Assembly: GCA_900544795.1 (NCBI GenBank)
Contig: UQWM01000008.1
Location: 16,780 to 80,779, forward strand
DNA: 64,000 nucleotides
Direction of reading: 5' to 3'
From: an uncultured Phascolarctobacterium sp.
Lineage (GTDB): Bacteria > Bacillota > Negativicutes > Acidaminococcales > Acidaminococcaceae
The notes beneath the pieces are model-generated. The model did no database searches. It worked only from the letters and a program-made list of their open reading frames with translations, and was not told the origin of the DNA. Positions 16,376 through 24,571 of this stretch are shown piece by piece. The stretch's first letter is position 1. Each line of letters opens with the position of its first letter. Made by a program: the position numbers and the translations under genes.

Positions 16376-17631
16376 CGCGCTTTGATGACCCGCTGCCTGA
16401 TCACGTCCGAGCTTTCGCCCTCCTGCTTGCTTTGCAGGTCGCTGTATTCTAACCTCGGCACATACACCTGTAAGTCGATGCGGTCCAGCAACGGCCCCGA
16501 CAGCTTACGGTGATAGCGTTCGATCTCGAACTGCTTGCACGAGCATTCCTTCGTCTTATCACCCAAATAACCACAGGGGCAAGGGTTCTGCGCCGCACAC
16601 ATAATAAAATTAGCCGGAAAGGTCAGCGACGCCTGCACGCGGCTGATAGTCACATAACCATCCTCCAGCGGCTGGCGCAGCACTTCCAGCGCCGTGCGCG
16701 AAAACTCGGGGAACTCGTCTAAAAACAGTACCCCGTGGTGGCTAAGCGTTACTTCGCCAGGGCGCGGCACACTGCCGCCGCCAATCAGCGCACTATAGGA
16801 AATTGTATGGTGCGGACTGCGAAAGGGCCGCTCCAGCATCACCTTTTCCTGCCGCTGCAATAACCCTGCGATACTGTAGATCTTCGTTACCTCAAGCGCC
16901 TCGGCCTCTGTCAGCGGCGGCAAAATAGTAGGCAAACGCCGTGCCAGCATGGTTTTGCCACTGCCGGGCGAGCCAACCATCAAAATATTATGCCCACCGG
17001 CAGCCGCTATCTCCAGGGCACGTTTAACTACCTGCTGCCCTCGAACCTCGGCAAAATCCACATCATATACACTGGCTGCTGCCTCTAAAATCGCTTCCTT
17101 ATCTAAAAAGGCCAGCGGCTTTTCACCCCGCAAATGCTCTACCAATTCCGTCAGCGATTTTGGCGTCAGCACCTCGATGCCGTCCACCAGCCTGCCCTCG
17201 GCGCTGTTACCCTCAGGTATCACCATTGCAGCTACCCCTAAGGCCCTGCCGTGCAGCAGCATGGGCAGCACGCCCGCCACCTGGCGGATACTGCCGTCCA
17301 GCGCCAGTTCGCCCACAAAAATCATCCCCTGGGCCTGCTCCTGCGTCAAAATACCACTGCTCACTAAAATCCCCACCGCTATTGGCAAATCAAGCCCCGA
17401 ACCATCCTTTTTCAAATCGGCCGGAGCCAGGTTTACTGTGATGCGGGTCATTGGAAACACCAACCCCGAATTTTTAAGGGCAGCACGCACCCGTTCCCGC
17501 GACTCCTTCACTGCCGTATCCGGCAGCCCTACTATATCAAAGCTGGGCAGACCATTAGAAATATCCACTTCCACAATTATCTGCTCACCGTTGATACCGC
17601 AAGTAGTTTCCCCATAAACCTGAGCGTACAT
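16111..17631 (-). CDS. comM: YifB/ComM-family Mg-chelatase-like AAA+ ATPase
   Basis: Hexameric AAA+ ATPase of the ComM/YifB group; in naturally competent species ComM is a branch-migration helicase for incoming DNA. The 506 residues show the N-terminal Lon-like ChlI domain (VDISNGLPSFDIVGLPDTAVKESRERVRAAL), Walker A GSPGSGKTMLARRLP (about 217), Walker B FLDEFPEF, and the C-terminal zinc-type CPCGYLGDKTKEC segment. It begins 20 bp from yraN in the lepB-rbgA-rnhB-yraN-comM run. Competence itself is not shown by this window. Confidence 0.93.
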   Translation of the reverse strand: MYAQVYGETTCGINGEQIIVEVDISNGLPSFDIVGLPDTAVKESRERVRAALKNSGLVFPMTRITVNLAPADLKKDGSGLDLPIAVGILVSSGILTQEQAQGMIFVGELALDGSIRQVAGVLPMLLHGRALGVAAMVIPEGNSAEGRLVDGIEVLTPKSLTELVEHLRGEKPLAFLDKEAILEAAASVYDVDFAEVRGQQVVKRALEIAAAGGHNILMVGSPGSGKTMLARRLPTILPPLTEAEALEVTKIYSIAGLLQRQEKVMLERPFRSPHHTISYSALIGGGSVPRPGEVTLSHHGVLFLDEFPEFSRTALEVLRQPLEDGYVTISRVQASLTFPANFIMCAAQNPCPCGYLGDKTKECSCKQFEIERYHRKLSGPLLDRIDLQVYVPRLEYSDLQSKQEGESSDVIRQRVIKARQRQLQRLQGTDLYCNAQMGRRQLNKHCQMEAAAEKLLAKFFTALGLSARSHDRIIKVARTIADLDGSDIITAAHLAEAVQLRTSVNG

Positions 17632-17650
17632 AAAACCGCCTCCTCAAATT

Positions 17651-18007
17651 TTAAAAACAGTGCGGTAAATGATGTAACTTTGCCACATTGCCCTCCACCA
17701 GTATTTCGATAACGTCAAAACTGATCTGCTGCTGATGCCTGTTTTCCTGCTGTAAATAAAAAAGCGCCGCACTCCTGATCTTCTGCTGCTTGGCGTATGT
17801 TACCGCCAGACGGGGCAGCCCAAAGTTCAGGTTGCGGCGTGTTTTAACTTCTACAAAACTCAGTTCACTACCTTTAGCGGCGATAATATCTATCTCACCG
17901 TAGCGGCAGCGGTAATTGCGGCGGCAGACAGCGTAACCATGGCGCTCTAAATAAGCGCAGGCTGCATCCTCGCCCTTCTTCCCCAGCGTTTGCCTGGCCT
18001 CTGTCAC
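17651..18007 (-). CDS. yraN: YraN family nuclease-fold protein (UPF0102)
   Basis: Small restriction-endonuclease-fold protein of unknown substrate. In 118 residues, GEIDIIAAKGSELSFVEVKTR carries the PD-(D/E)XK-like D...EVK core. Its ATG overlaps the rnhB stop (ATGA), a gene order conserved widely in Firmicutes. Confidence 0.92.
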   Translation of the reverse strand: MTEARQTLGKKGEDAACAYLERHGYAVCRRNYRCRYGEIDIIAAKGSELSFVEVKTRRNLNFGLPRLAVTYAKQQKIRSAALFYLQQENRHQQQISFDVIEILVEGNVAKLHHLPHCF

Positions 18008-18816
18008 TTGCTTGCCAGCGGCGAAAACAGCTTATCGCCTTCGTCAGCCACCGGCGGCAGCTGCATACTTTTGATCGGCTCGTAGCTGCGACGGTGCCAC
18101 TTGGTAGCGCCAAAATCGGCGATAGCCTGCATATGCTCACGGCTGCCATAGCCCTTGTTACCGGCCAGCCCATACTGCGGGTACTGCTCGGCCAGTTCCA
18201 CCATCATCCGGTCACGAGTCACCTTGGCGATGATGGAAGCAGCGGCAATGGACGCGCTCAAAGCATCACCGTGTATTAGCGATACCGTCTCGATACCCGC
18301 CGACATGATCGGCATCGCATCGACCAGCGCCACCTGCGGCTTGATCGCCAAATGTTTCAAAACCTCGGTCATACCCTGCTTGGTAGCCTGATAAATATTC
18401 AACCTATCGATATTGGCCACACTCACCACGTTCACCGAGACCGCCAGCGCCTTAGCCAGCACCTCGTCGTAAAGTTGCTCGCGCTTGGCTGCCGAAAGCT
18501 GCTTGGAATCGTTCAGCCCGCTGATGAATACCTCCTGCGGCAAAATAACCGCCGCAATCACCAACGGTCCGGCCAAAGGCCCGCGGCCGGCTTCGTCGAT
18601 GCCCGCCACATACTGCGCGCCCTGCCCATAATACTTACGCTCATAGTCCAGCATGGCTGCAAAACGCTCACGCTCCAAATGCAGCTTCTCCTGCCGTTTA
18701 TAGTAGGCCGCAACCAGTTTCTGTACGCCACTGCGTTCGTCCCCTGCCAGCACTGCCAGCTGCGCCTCGGTCGGCGCGCCTGCCAAAAGCTCCTTCGCCT
18801 CGCTGATCTTCATCAT
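18004..18816 (-). CDS. rnhB: Ribonuclease HII
   Basis: Removes RNA from RNA-DNA hybrids, including single misincorporated ribonucleotides. GIDEAGRGPLAGPLV (about residues 75-90) holds the first acidic pair; later acidic residues and the SIIAKVTRDRMM motif complete the active site. At about 270 residues it has the N-terminal extension seen in many Firmicute RNases HII. A GTG at 18822 is also open, but the ATG at 18816 fits the AGGGG RBS better. Confidence 0.94.
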   Translation of the reverse strand: MMKISEAKELLAGAPTEAQLAVLAGDERSGVQKLVAAYYKRQEKLHLERERFAAMLDYERKYYGQGAQYVAGIDEAGRGPLAGPLVIAAVILPQEVFISGLNDSKQLSAAKREQLYDEVLAKALAVSVNVVSVANIDRLNIYQATKQGMTEVLKHLAIKPQVALVDAMPIMSAGIETVSLIHGDALSASIAAASIIAKVTRDRMMVELAEQYPQYGLAGNKGYGSREHMQAIADFGATKWHRRSYEPIKSMQLPPVADEGDKLFSPLASK

Positions 18817-18853
18817 ATCCACCCCTAATCAAAAAGGCCGCATACCTGCGGCC

Positions 18854-19723
18854 TTAATTATTATTACTTTCGCTTGGTTCATCCAAAGTAAAACGTCCCA
18901 GCTTACCGGTACGGAAGTCACGCAGCACCAGCTGGATGACCTTGGCAATATCAAGCACGCCTCCGGCCTTCAAGCAGCCGCGCGCAACAGCGATCTTCGC
19001 CAGTACGTCACGCACAGGCGTGTCTGCCTCAAACTCGATCCCATATTTCGTTTGCAGATCCTGGGGATAAGTGCTCATCAACCGTTCCACCAAAATCTCG
19101 ACCGCAGTAGCCCGGTCATAAACATCCTCTTTAATAGCGCCCGTCACAGCCAGGCAAAAGCCCACCTCGGGGTCTTCAAACTTAGGCCACAAAACACCCG
19201 GCGTATCCAAAAGCTCCAGGCCCTTGGCAATGGTTATCCACTGCTGGCCGCGGGTAACGCCCGGCCTGTCGGCAGCCACAACCTTCGTCCTGCCAACCAG
19301 ACGGTTGATCAAAGTCGACTTGCCCACATTCGGCACGCCCACGATCATAACCCTGATAGCACGATTGCGCACGCCTCTTTTCAGCCATTTTTCAGTCACA
19401 GGCATAGCAACCTGCTGGATCATCGCTATCATTTGCTTAACGCCCTTGCCACTGCTGCAATCAACCTTGCAGACAGGCAGGCCGCTGTTTTTTAAAGTTT
19501 CCAGCCATTTATCGGTCTTGACCGGGTCAGCCATATCGGTCTTGTTCAAAGCCACGATCTTCGGCTTCTGCCCCAGCATCTGTATCAGCATCGGATTACT
19601 GCTGGAACGTGGAATGCGCGCGTCCAGCATCTCCACTACCACATCCACCAGCTTCAGCTGCTCTTCCATCATCCGCTTGGCCTTCGTCATATGGCCGGGG
19701 AACCACTGTATCTTAAAATCCAT
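18854..19723 (-). CDS. rbgA: Ribosome biogenesis GTPase RbgA (YlqF)
   Basis: Circularly permuted GTPase needed for late 50S assembly. The G4 motif NKTD (near 60) precedes G1 GVPNVGKSTLIN (near 126) and G3 DTPGVLWPK, the permuted order typical of RbgA. FPGHMTKAKR near the N-terminus is also characteristic. Length 289. It lies between lepB and rnhB, as in Bacillus. Confidence 0.95.
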   Translation of the reverse strand: MDFKIQWFPGHMTKAKRMMEEQLKLVDVVVEMLDARIPRSSSNPMLIQMLGQKPKIVALNKTDMADPVKTDKWLETLKNSGLPVCKVDCSSGKGVKQMIAMIQQVAMPVTEKWLKRGVRNRAIRVMIVGVPNVGKSTLINRLVGRTKVVAADRPGVTRGQQWITIAKGLELLDTPGVLWPKFEDPEVGFCLAVTGAIKEDVYDRATAVEILVERLMSTYPQDLQTKYGIEFEADTPVRDVLAKIAVARGCLKAGGVLDIAKVIQLVLRDFRTGKLGRFTLDEPSESNNN

Positions 19724-19744
19724 AATAATCTCCTCTGCGGCCTA

Positions 19745-20299
19745 TCAAGGCAGCGTCCGCCATCTGTCAACAGGCCAGAAAGCTACCACGGCCTCGCCCT
19801 TCACCAATTTCAGCGGCACAAAATCAACATCGGCAAAACGGCTGTCTTCCGAATTATTGCGGTTATCGCCCAAAACGAAAATGTGGCCCTGCGGCACCAC
19901 GGATTTTCGGTAATTAGACTTATTCGGGCCCTTCGGGTCGTCCTTATAAATGTAATTTTCCTCGATCACACTGCCGTTGACCAAAACCTTGCCGTCACGC
20001 ATCTCGATAGTATCGCCGCCGGTCGCGATAACACGTTTGATAAAGTCGCGGCTTTCGTCTTTAGGATAGCGGAACACAACGATCTCGCCCTTCTGCGGGT
20101 CAGTAAAGAAATACTTATACTTGCTGACGATCAGGCGCTCGTGGCTCTCCAGCGTCGGGTACATAGAAGTGCCTTCCACCATATAAGGCTCAACAATAAA
20201 AGTGCGGATGCAAAACGCCAGCGCCACCGCCACAATAATAGAAACCAACCAATCGCTCATAGTATCCTGCCATGATGTCCCAGATTTTTTAGTGCTCAT
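19745..20299 (-). CDS. lepB: Signal peptidase I
   Basis: Membrane serine protease that removes signal peptides. One N-terminal membrane span (residues 15-35), catalytic Ser in EGTSMYPTL and the Lys in RDFIKRVIATGGDTIE. 184 residues, the Bacillus-type length. The RBS GAGGGAG precedes ATG 20299. The gene usually following rplS is here separated from it by about 8.3 kb of accessory DNA. Confidence 0.94.
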   Translation of the reverse strand: MSTKKSGTSWQDTMSDWLVSIIVAVALAFCIRTFIVEPYMVEGTSMYPTLESHERLIVSKYKYFFTDPQKGEIVVFRYPKDESRDFIKRVIATGGDTIEMRDGKVLVNGSVIEENYIYKDDPKGPNKSNYRKSVVPQGHIFVLGDNRNNSEDSRFADVDFVPLKLVKGEAVVAFWPVDRWRTLP

Positions 20300-20460
20300 A
20301 GATATACTCCCTCTTATTCCAACGCAGCTGATTTTTCTTCCGCCGCGGTCTGTTTATGATTTTTCGTAAGTGTACTCACACGCTTACAACACGTTTCTAC
20401 GTTAACAAACATTGTCGCATTTGTCAATCGCCAAAGCCCATTTGTCGAAAAAAATTTACA

Positions 20461-20489
20461 TTAACAGCACTGTTACAACATATTATAAA
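20461..20489 (+). promoter_or_regulatory. Candidate promoter of an intergenic RNA
   Basis: TTAACA and TATAAA with exactly 17 bp between them, pointing away from lepB. It predicts a start near 20496. Confidence 0.4.
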
Positions 20490-20495
20490 ATCAGC

Positions 20496-20627
20496 AGCCA
20501 AAACAACTAAAGGCAAAAAGTTACAACTAAAATCAGTGTCACTCTCAAACTAATCGATACAAAATAAGTACGCCCTTTTACAACTTAAACAAGTATAACC
20601 CCCGGTGCGCTGCACCGGGGTTTTATT
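20496..20627 (+). ncRNA. Candidate small RNA
   Basis: A promoter-like pair at 20461-20489 and a strong terminator at 20600-20627 on the same strand delimit about 130 nt with no convincing reading frame. The segment repeats TTACAACTAAA-like words. No known RNA family is recognised. Confidence 0.35.
20600..20627 (+). terminator. Strong rho-independent terminator
   Basis: CCCCGGTGC/GCACCGGGG 9-bp stem with a 3-nt loop followed by TTTTATT on the plus strand. In the minus direction no U-tract follows, so it serves a plus-strand transcript for which no gene is evident. Confidence 0.75.
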
Positions 20628-20645
20628 ATTATAGCCATCTAACGC

Positions 20646-20807
20646 TTATTTTTGCTCCTGTACTTCCAGCGGGGCAAACACAAACTCGATCATTTTATTG
20701 TTTTTATCGAAACCATAAATGATGCGCACCATTTTTTCTCTGCTGTAGCTGCCCAAATAAGTAAGGCGGTCGCCCTGGTCAAAACGCTCGTAAGCAACAA
20801 ACTTCAT
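20646..20807 (-). pseudogene. 3' remnant of an unidentified gene joined to the adhesin
   Basis: From an ATG at 20807 the frame gives 53 residues (KFVAYERFDQGDRL... ending APLEVQEQK), charged and unlike the Thr/Ala-rich adhesin upstream. It overlaps the adhesin frame in a different phase and has no RBS. It does not resemble a YadA membrane anchor. Probably the tail of another gene brought next to the adhesin by a deletion; a genuine small gene is the alternative. Confidence 0.4.
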
Positions 20808-22041
20808 CAACGCCGTCAACTTCACCACTGGCGATAGATACGCCGCCAATGCTGCCGCTGGCAGCACTCAAAACGCCTGCACTGCTCATACCATAGCTGG
20901 TACCCGCAACTGTAAAGCTGCCCGCAGTTACGCCGCCTGCAAAGGTGGTCATTGTGCTATCAACGTCATAGCTCATCCCTGTAGTTGCAGTCACCAATTT
21001 ACCAATACTGGTAGTGTGCCCACCGACTGTAGTTTCCAAAGCAGCTGTTTTAGCCACCAAGCCTGTGTCAGCTTTAGTTACTATGTCATCAAAATCAGTT
21101 TGTGATACTTTACCAGCAATAGCAGTTTTATTTGTCACCACATCGGTATTAAGCTGGGTAACATCAATATCACCGAATTTATACTTACCGTCAACTTTTT
21201 CAACAGTTACACCGTTAAAGCTATTGGCAGTGATAGTTGCTCCGTTCACTGTCTTAGCCGTCATATCGCCAGAAGCACTAAAGCCAAAACCAGTAGTGCC
21301 AACCGTAAAGCTGTTAGCCGTCACACCGCCTGCGAAGGTGGTCATATCACTGGCATAGTTCATACCTGTAGTAGCTGTTTCCAAAGCAGTTGCTCTGCCA
21401 GCTAAAGCACTATCGGCCGCTTTATAAGCTGCATCAATTTCATCGGCCTTAGCATAAGTTGCCGCTAAACCGCTAGTAGCATCATTGACCGCACTTTCTA
21501 AATTGCCGATGCTGGTAGTGTGGCCACTGACCGTACCCTCCAATGTGCTTACACCCAATGCAGTTTTCCACTTGCCTTGGTTCTCAGCGCTCAAATCGCT
21601 GGCATCTGCATTGGCTTTAGCGCTAATTGCAGTGTTCAACTCACCTTTTAATGCCGTATCCGCTTCACCAAATGCCTTTGTCAGTTCAGTTTTTGCAGTT
21701 GTAATATCAGTACCGACCTGCGTTTTGGTCGCCATATCAGCTGTTGCAGTTGCAATATCAGTACCGACCTGCGTCTTGGTAGCCATATCATTTGTCGCAG
21801 TTGCAATATCTTCTGCAACCTTTGTTTTCGTTGCCATATCAACCGTTGCGGTTTCAATAGCAGTCTTAGCCTCTGCTTCCGTTATGGCATCAGTAATACC
21901 GTAGCCTGCCAAAGTAGTTGCTTTATCGGCTTTGCCTGCAAGCGCTGTATTCATAGCGTCTGCTTTGGCAAAAGTGGTGTCAGCATCAGCTTTAGTATAA
22001 GCATCGGTAATACCGTAGCCCCCCCAAAGTAGTTGCTTCAT
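20779..22041 (-). pseudogene. Trimeric adhesin, downstream fragment after a frameshift (phage-fibre-like repeats)
   Basis: Continuation of the adhesin in the +1 frame. It contains repeats GYGITDA (twice), resembling the phage tail-fibre repeat, then 16-residue coiled repeats with MATKTQVGTDIATA, stalk segments around GHTTSIG, and FAGGVTANSFTV-type repeats, ending SIGGVSIASGEVDGVD. Similar passenger domains normally continue into further repeats and a C-terminal YadA anchor; here the frame ends after GVD with eight unrelated residues. The first in-frame Met (22041) has no RBS, so this part is expressed only if the frame is restored. Confidence 0.7.
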
Positions 22042-24571
22042 CAGCTTTACCCTTCAACTGGCCAAAGTTTACAGCGTCGCTATCTGCCGTGCCGTCAGCT
22101 ACGCCTGTTATTTTGCCACTCATTGCAATATTTTTGATACCTGCCAAATCGCGGCTTTGGTAGGCGGATGTATCATCGGCTTTGCCATTATCTTTAAGCT
22201 TATAATAACCAAAATTAACCTGATTTTCAGCTGTGGTTGTGCTGCCTACACCGATAGCTACGCTGTTAGTGTGCCCTGCTTGAACGTGTGATGCAGCGCC
22301 CAGTGCCGTGCCGTTTGCAGCGTAGACCTGTGCCTGGCCACCCAGTGCAGTGCCATAGTTCGCATATTTTGAAGAGTCACGATAATCACCAACCCTAGAA
22401 TTAGCGCCAACTGCCGTACCTCTTTCAGAGTTATAAATTTGTGATTCATAACCAACTGCCGTTCCATATGTGTTACCGCTCACTTCACTGACCGCACCAA
22501 AAGCACTGTTATAATCACCTCTTACTGTACCATTGTAGCCGACAGCAGCCGTAAACATGCCATCGTTGGTAAGACCGATGCCAATACCAGTAGAACCAAA
22601 GCCATTTACGTTTTCACCTATACCTAGACCTCCTTCGCCGTAAGGATCGACAAAAAAAGTAATACCATTGATAGAGGTAATGCCTGTTAGCGAACCTTCG
22701 TTAGTAACGCTGTAGACACCGCCGTTTACGTAAGCATCATTTTCAACCCATTCCCAAGTGCCGCCCAGGTCGATTTCCTTTGTTGTATCAGTGCTGGTGA
22801 TGCCCACACCATTGATAGTGCCTGCCGTGGTGATATTGCCTGTTGCGTTATCTACGCTGAAGGTTGTTGCCGCACCAACGGCTGCACTGGCTTTAGTGGC
22901 GATAGTGGTAGTGATATCGGTAAGGTCAACGCTGCTGCCGCCAAGGCTGGACAGGTCAACACCGTTGATAGTTCCGACATTGGTCAGGTTGCGGCTGGCA
23001 TCTATGCCTATACCGTTGATGCTGGTAACGCCGTTCAATTCGCCGCCGGTACCATCTGTTGCGGTGTGCAGGGTGATATTTTTGATACCGTCAAGGCTGC
23101 GCAAATTGCTCCATTCGCCTGCGCCAGTTTCTGCATCGGTCACTTTCCAAGTGCCAAAGCTGACTTGATAATCTGCCGATGTTGAGCTTTTAGCACCGAT
23201 AGCCGAGCTATACTCATTTGTTGCCTTAGCATTATAGCCAAAAGCACTGCTATAGCTGGCGTCTGCCGTTGTACCACCACCAAAGGCGATACTATTATCA
23301 ACCATTGCCTTAGCACCAGTGCCAAAGGCAATGCTTCCCATGCCTAGTGCCTGTGCAGCATTGCCAAAAGCACTGCTTGCTATGCCTGTTGCCCTTGCAG
23401 TATAACCAAAAGCACTGCTACTATCTGCTCCTGCTCTTGCATTATAACCAAAAGCCGTTGCATGTTTTGCATCTGTACTCGATGCAGTGGTATAGTTTGC
23501 CCCTACACCGAAGGCCATGCTTTTAGCACCATCACCTGACATAGAGTCAGGCCCTACTTTCAAATCCGCCCCGTTGATGCTTTTTACGCCGGTAATAGCG
23601 CCCGTGTCATTCAGTTCAAGGTCTTTAACATTCACCAAACTACGGAACAGGTCAGTCTTATAGGCATTGTCGTTAATATCTAAATCACCACTTTTATGAC
23701 CAAAGCTGACCTGTTCATTCAGAGTAGTAGTACTTTGGACACCAATAGCTACGCTATAGTCAAAAGCAGCATATGCCTTAGTACCAAAAGCACTGCTCAT
23801 TAATGCTTTAGCTCTGGCCTCATTACCAAAAGCACTGCTTACCTCACCCTCAGCAAGAGTGTAATAACCAAAAGCACTGCTGTAATTTCCAATCGCATAA
23901 GCCTTATGACCAAAAGCGCTGACAAATTCTCCACTAGTGTCAGCCCCATTGCCATAGATTGTATTATTACCAGTTTCCGTCCCATACGTGCTGATACCGC
24001 CATCGTTACTGGCGGCGCTGTAGGTGCGGGCAGCAGGCGGGGCAACAGTTACCTGTTCAGTAGTTTCGCTGCCATTGGCATCGGTATTTTCGCTGTTATT
24101 GGCTTCGGTATCTGTATCTGTATTTTCTGTTTTATCAGTTGCGTCAGCAGCTGCTGCATCATTTGCTGACGTGGTTGTTGCAGCAGGCTGCGCTGCCCAC
24201 ACGGGGGCCGCATACCACACCTGCACGCTCATGGCTAATAATACTGCTGCCAGCAAACGCCTGGCCCGCATATCCCTTTTACTCATTGTCCATCTCCCTT
24301 TCGCTTTCCCTATCCCTGTTGTTAAGCTTGCTTTTAGCCTGCGGGGCAACGCCTTGCTGCCGCACTGTTTTTTTGGTTGCCTGCACTGGAAGATGTTGGC
24401 CATACGCATCAAAAGGCGCAGGTTTACCAGCACCCGGCCGCCTTCGATATTGCTCATATGGGTTTGGCTGATGCCCAAACCTTTAGCCAGTTCCATTTGG
24501 CTGATGTGGTTGAGGGTGCGGAACATTTTGATGTTGACGCCCACACCGCTAAGACTGCTTTCGTCGTACAT
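21992..24571 (-). CDS. YadA-like trimeric autotransporter adhesin, upstream fragment (open frame begins with an XRE HTH)
   Basis: Surface adhesin passenger. The likely translation start is the ATG at 24286 (RBS GGGAG), giving a signal peptide (RRLLAAVLLAMSVQVWYAAPVWA), a Thr/Ala/Asp/Glu-rich linker, and many YadA head repeats of the SAFGYNA, AIGVGS and AFGTGA type with intervening NGVTSINGI segments, about 764 residues. The open frame actually extends upstream to 24571 and includes an HTH. It ends prematurely at 21992, 11 codons after a run of seven G (22025-22019); one G fewer restores the frame into the downstream fragment. Outer-membrane anchoring cannot happen from this piece alone. Confidence 0.75.
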   Translation of the reverse strand: MYDESSLSGVGVNIKMFRTLNHISQMELAKGLGISQTHMSNIEGGRVLVNLRLLMRMANIFQCRQPKKQCGSKALPRRLKASLTTGIGKAKGRWTMSKRDMRARRLLAAVLLAMSVQVWYAAPVWAAQPAATTTSANDAAAADATDKTENTDTDTEANNSENTDANGSETTEQVTVAPPAARTYSAASNDGGISTYGTETGNNTIYGNGADTSGEFVSAFGHKAYAIGNYSSAFGYYTLAEGEVSSAFGNEARAKALMSSAFGTKAYAAFDYSVAIGVQSTTTLNEQVSFGHKSGDLDINDNAYKTDLFRSLVNVKDLELNDTGAITGVKSINGADLKVGPDSMSGDGAKSMAFGVGANYTTASSTDAKHATAFGYNARAGADSSSAFGYTARATGIASSAFGNAAQALGMGSIAFGTGAKAMVDNSIAFGGGTTADASYSSAFGYNAKATNEYSSAIGAKSSTSADYQVSFGTWKVTDAETGAGEWSNLRSLDGIKNITLHTATDGTGGELNGVTSINGIGIDASRNLTNVGTINGVDLSSLGGSSVDLTDITTTIATKASAAVGAATTFSVDNATGNITTAGTINGVGITSTDTTKEIDLGGTWEWVENDAYVNGGVYSVTNEGSLTGITSINGITFFVDPYGEGGLGIGENVNGFGSTGIGIGLTNDGMFTAAVGYNGTVRGDYNSAFGAVSEVSGNTYGTAVGYESQIYNSERGTAVGANSRVGDYRDSSKYANYGTALGGQAQVYAANGTALGAASHVQAGHTNSVAIGVGSTTTAENQVNFGYYKLKDNGKADDTSAYQSRDLAGIKNIAMSGKITGVADGTADSDAVNFGQLKGKADEATTLGGLRYYRCLY
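22019..22025 (-). repeat. G7 homopolymer at the adhesin frameshift
   Basis: Seven G (minus strand) sit where the parallel repeat copy at about 21911 reads TTG GCA GGC TAC GGT. With six G the sequence would read TTG GGG GGC TAC GGT and stay in frame (LGGYGITDA). The seventh G throws translation to the stop at 21992. This is the standard arrangement of slipped-strand phase variation. Confidence 0.7.
23160..23930 (-). repeat. DNA repeats encoding YadA head motifs
   Basis: The word CCAAAAGCACTGCT (plus strand), encoding SSAFG, recurs about every 42 bp with variation, at 23239, 23366, 23407, 23787, 23829 and 23868 among others. These encode the 14-residue beta-roll repeats and are recombination-prone. 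Confidence 0.75.
24287..24571 (-). other. XRE-type helix-turn-helix segment in frame with the adhesin
   Basis: The first ~60 residues are a recognisable HTH (IKMFRTLNHISQMELAKGLG then ISQTHMSNIEGG). The ATG at 24571 has a good RBS (GAGGTG). No stop separates it from the adhesin signal peptide; a basic linker with PKKQCGSKALPRRLK runs straight into MSKRD. Either this is a small regulator that lost its stop codon, or a read-through fusion in which the adhesin starts internally at 24286. Confidence 0.6.

Noticed and set aside
20356..20553. 65-codon plus-strand ORF beside lepB
   Set aside because: No RBS, unusual composition, and the downstream promoter-terminator pair fits a non-coding RNA better.
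20646..20807. C-terminal YadA anchor of the adhesin
   Set aside because: The 53 residues are charged and lack the amphipathic strand pattern and terminal aromatic residue of an anchor.
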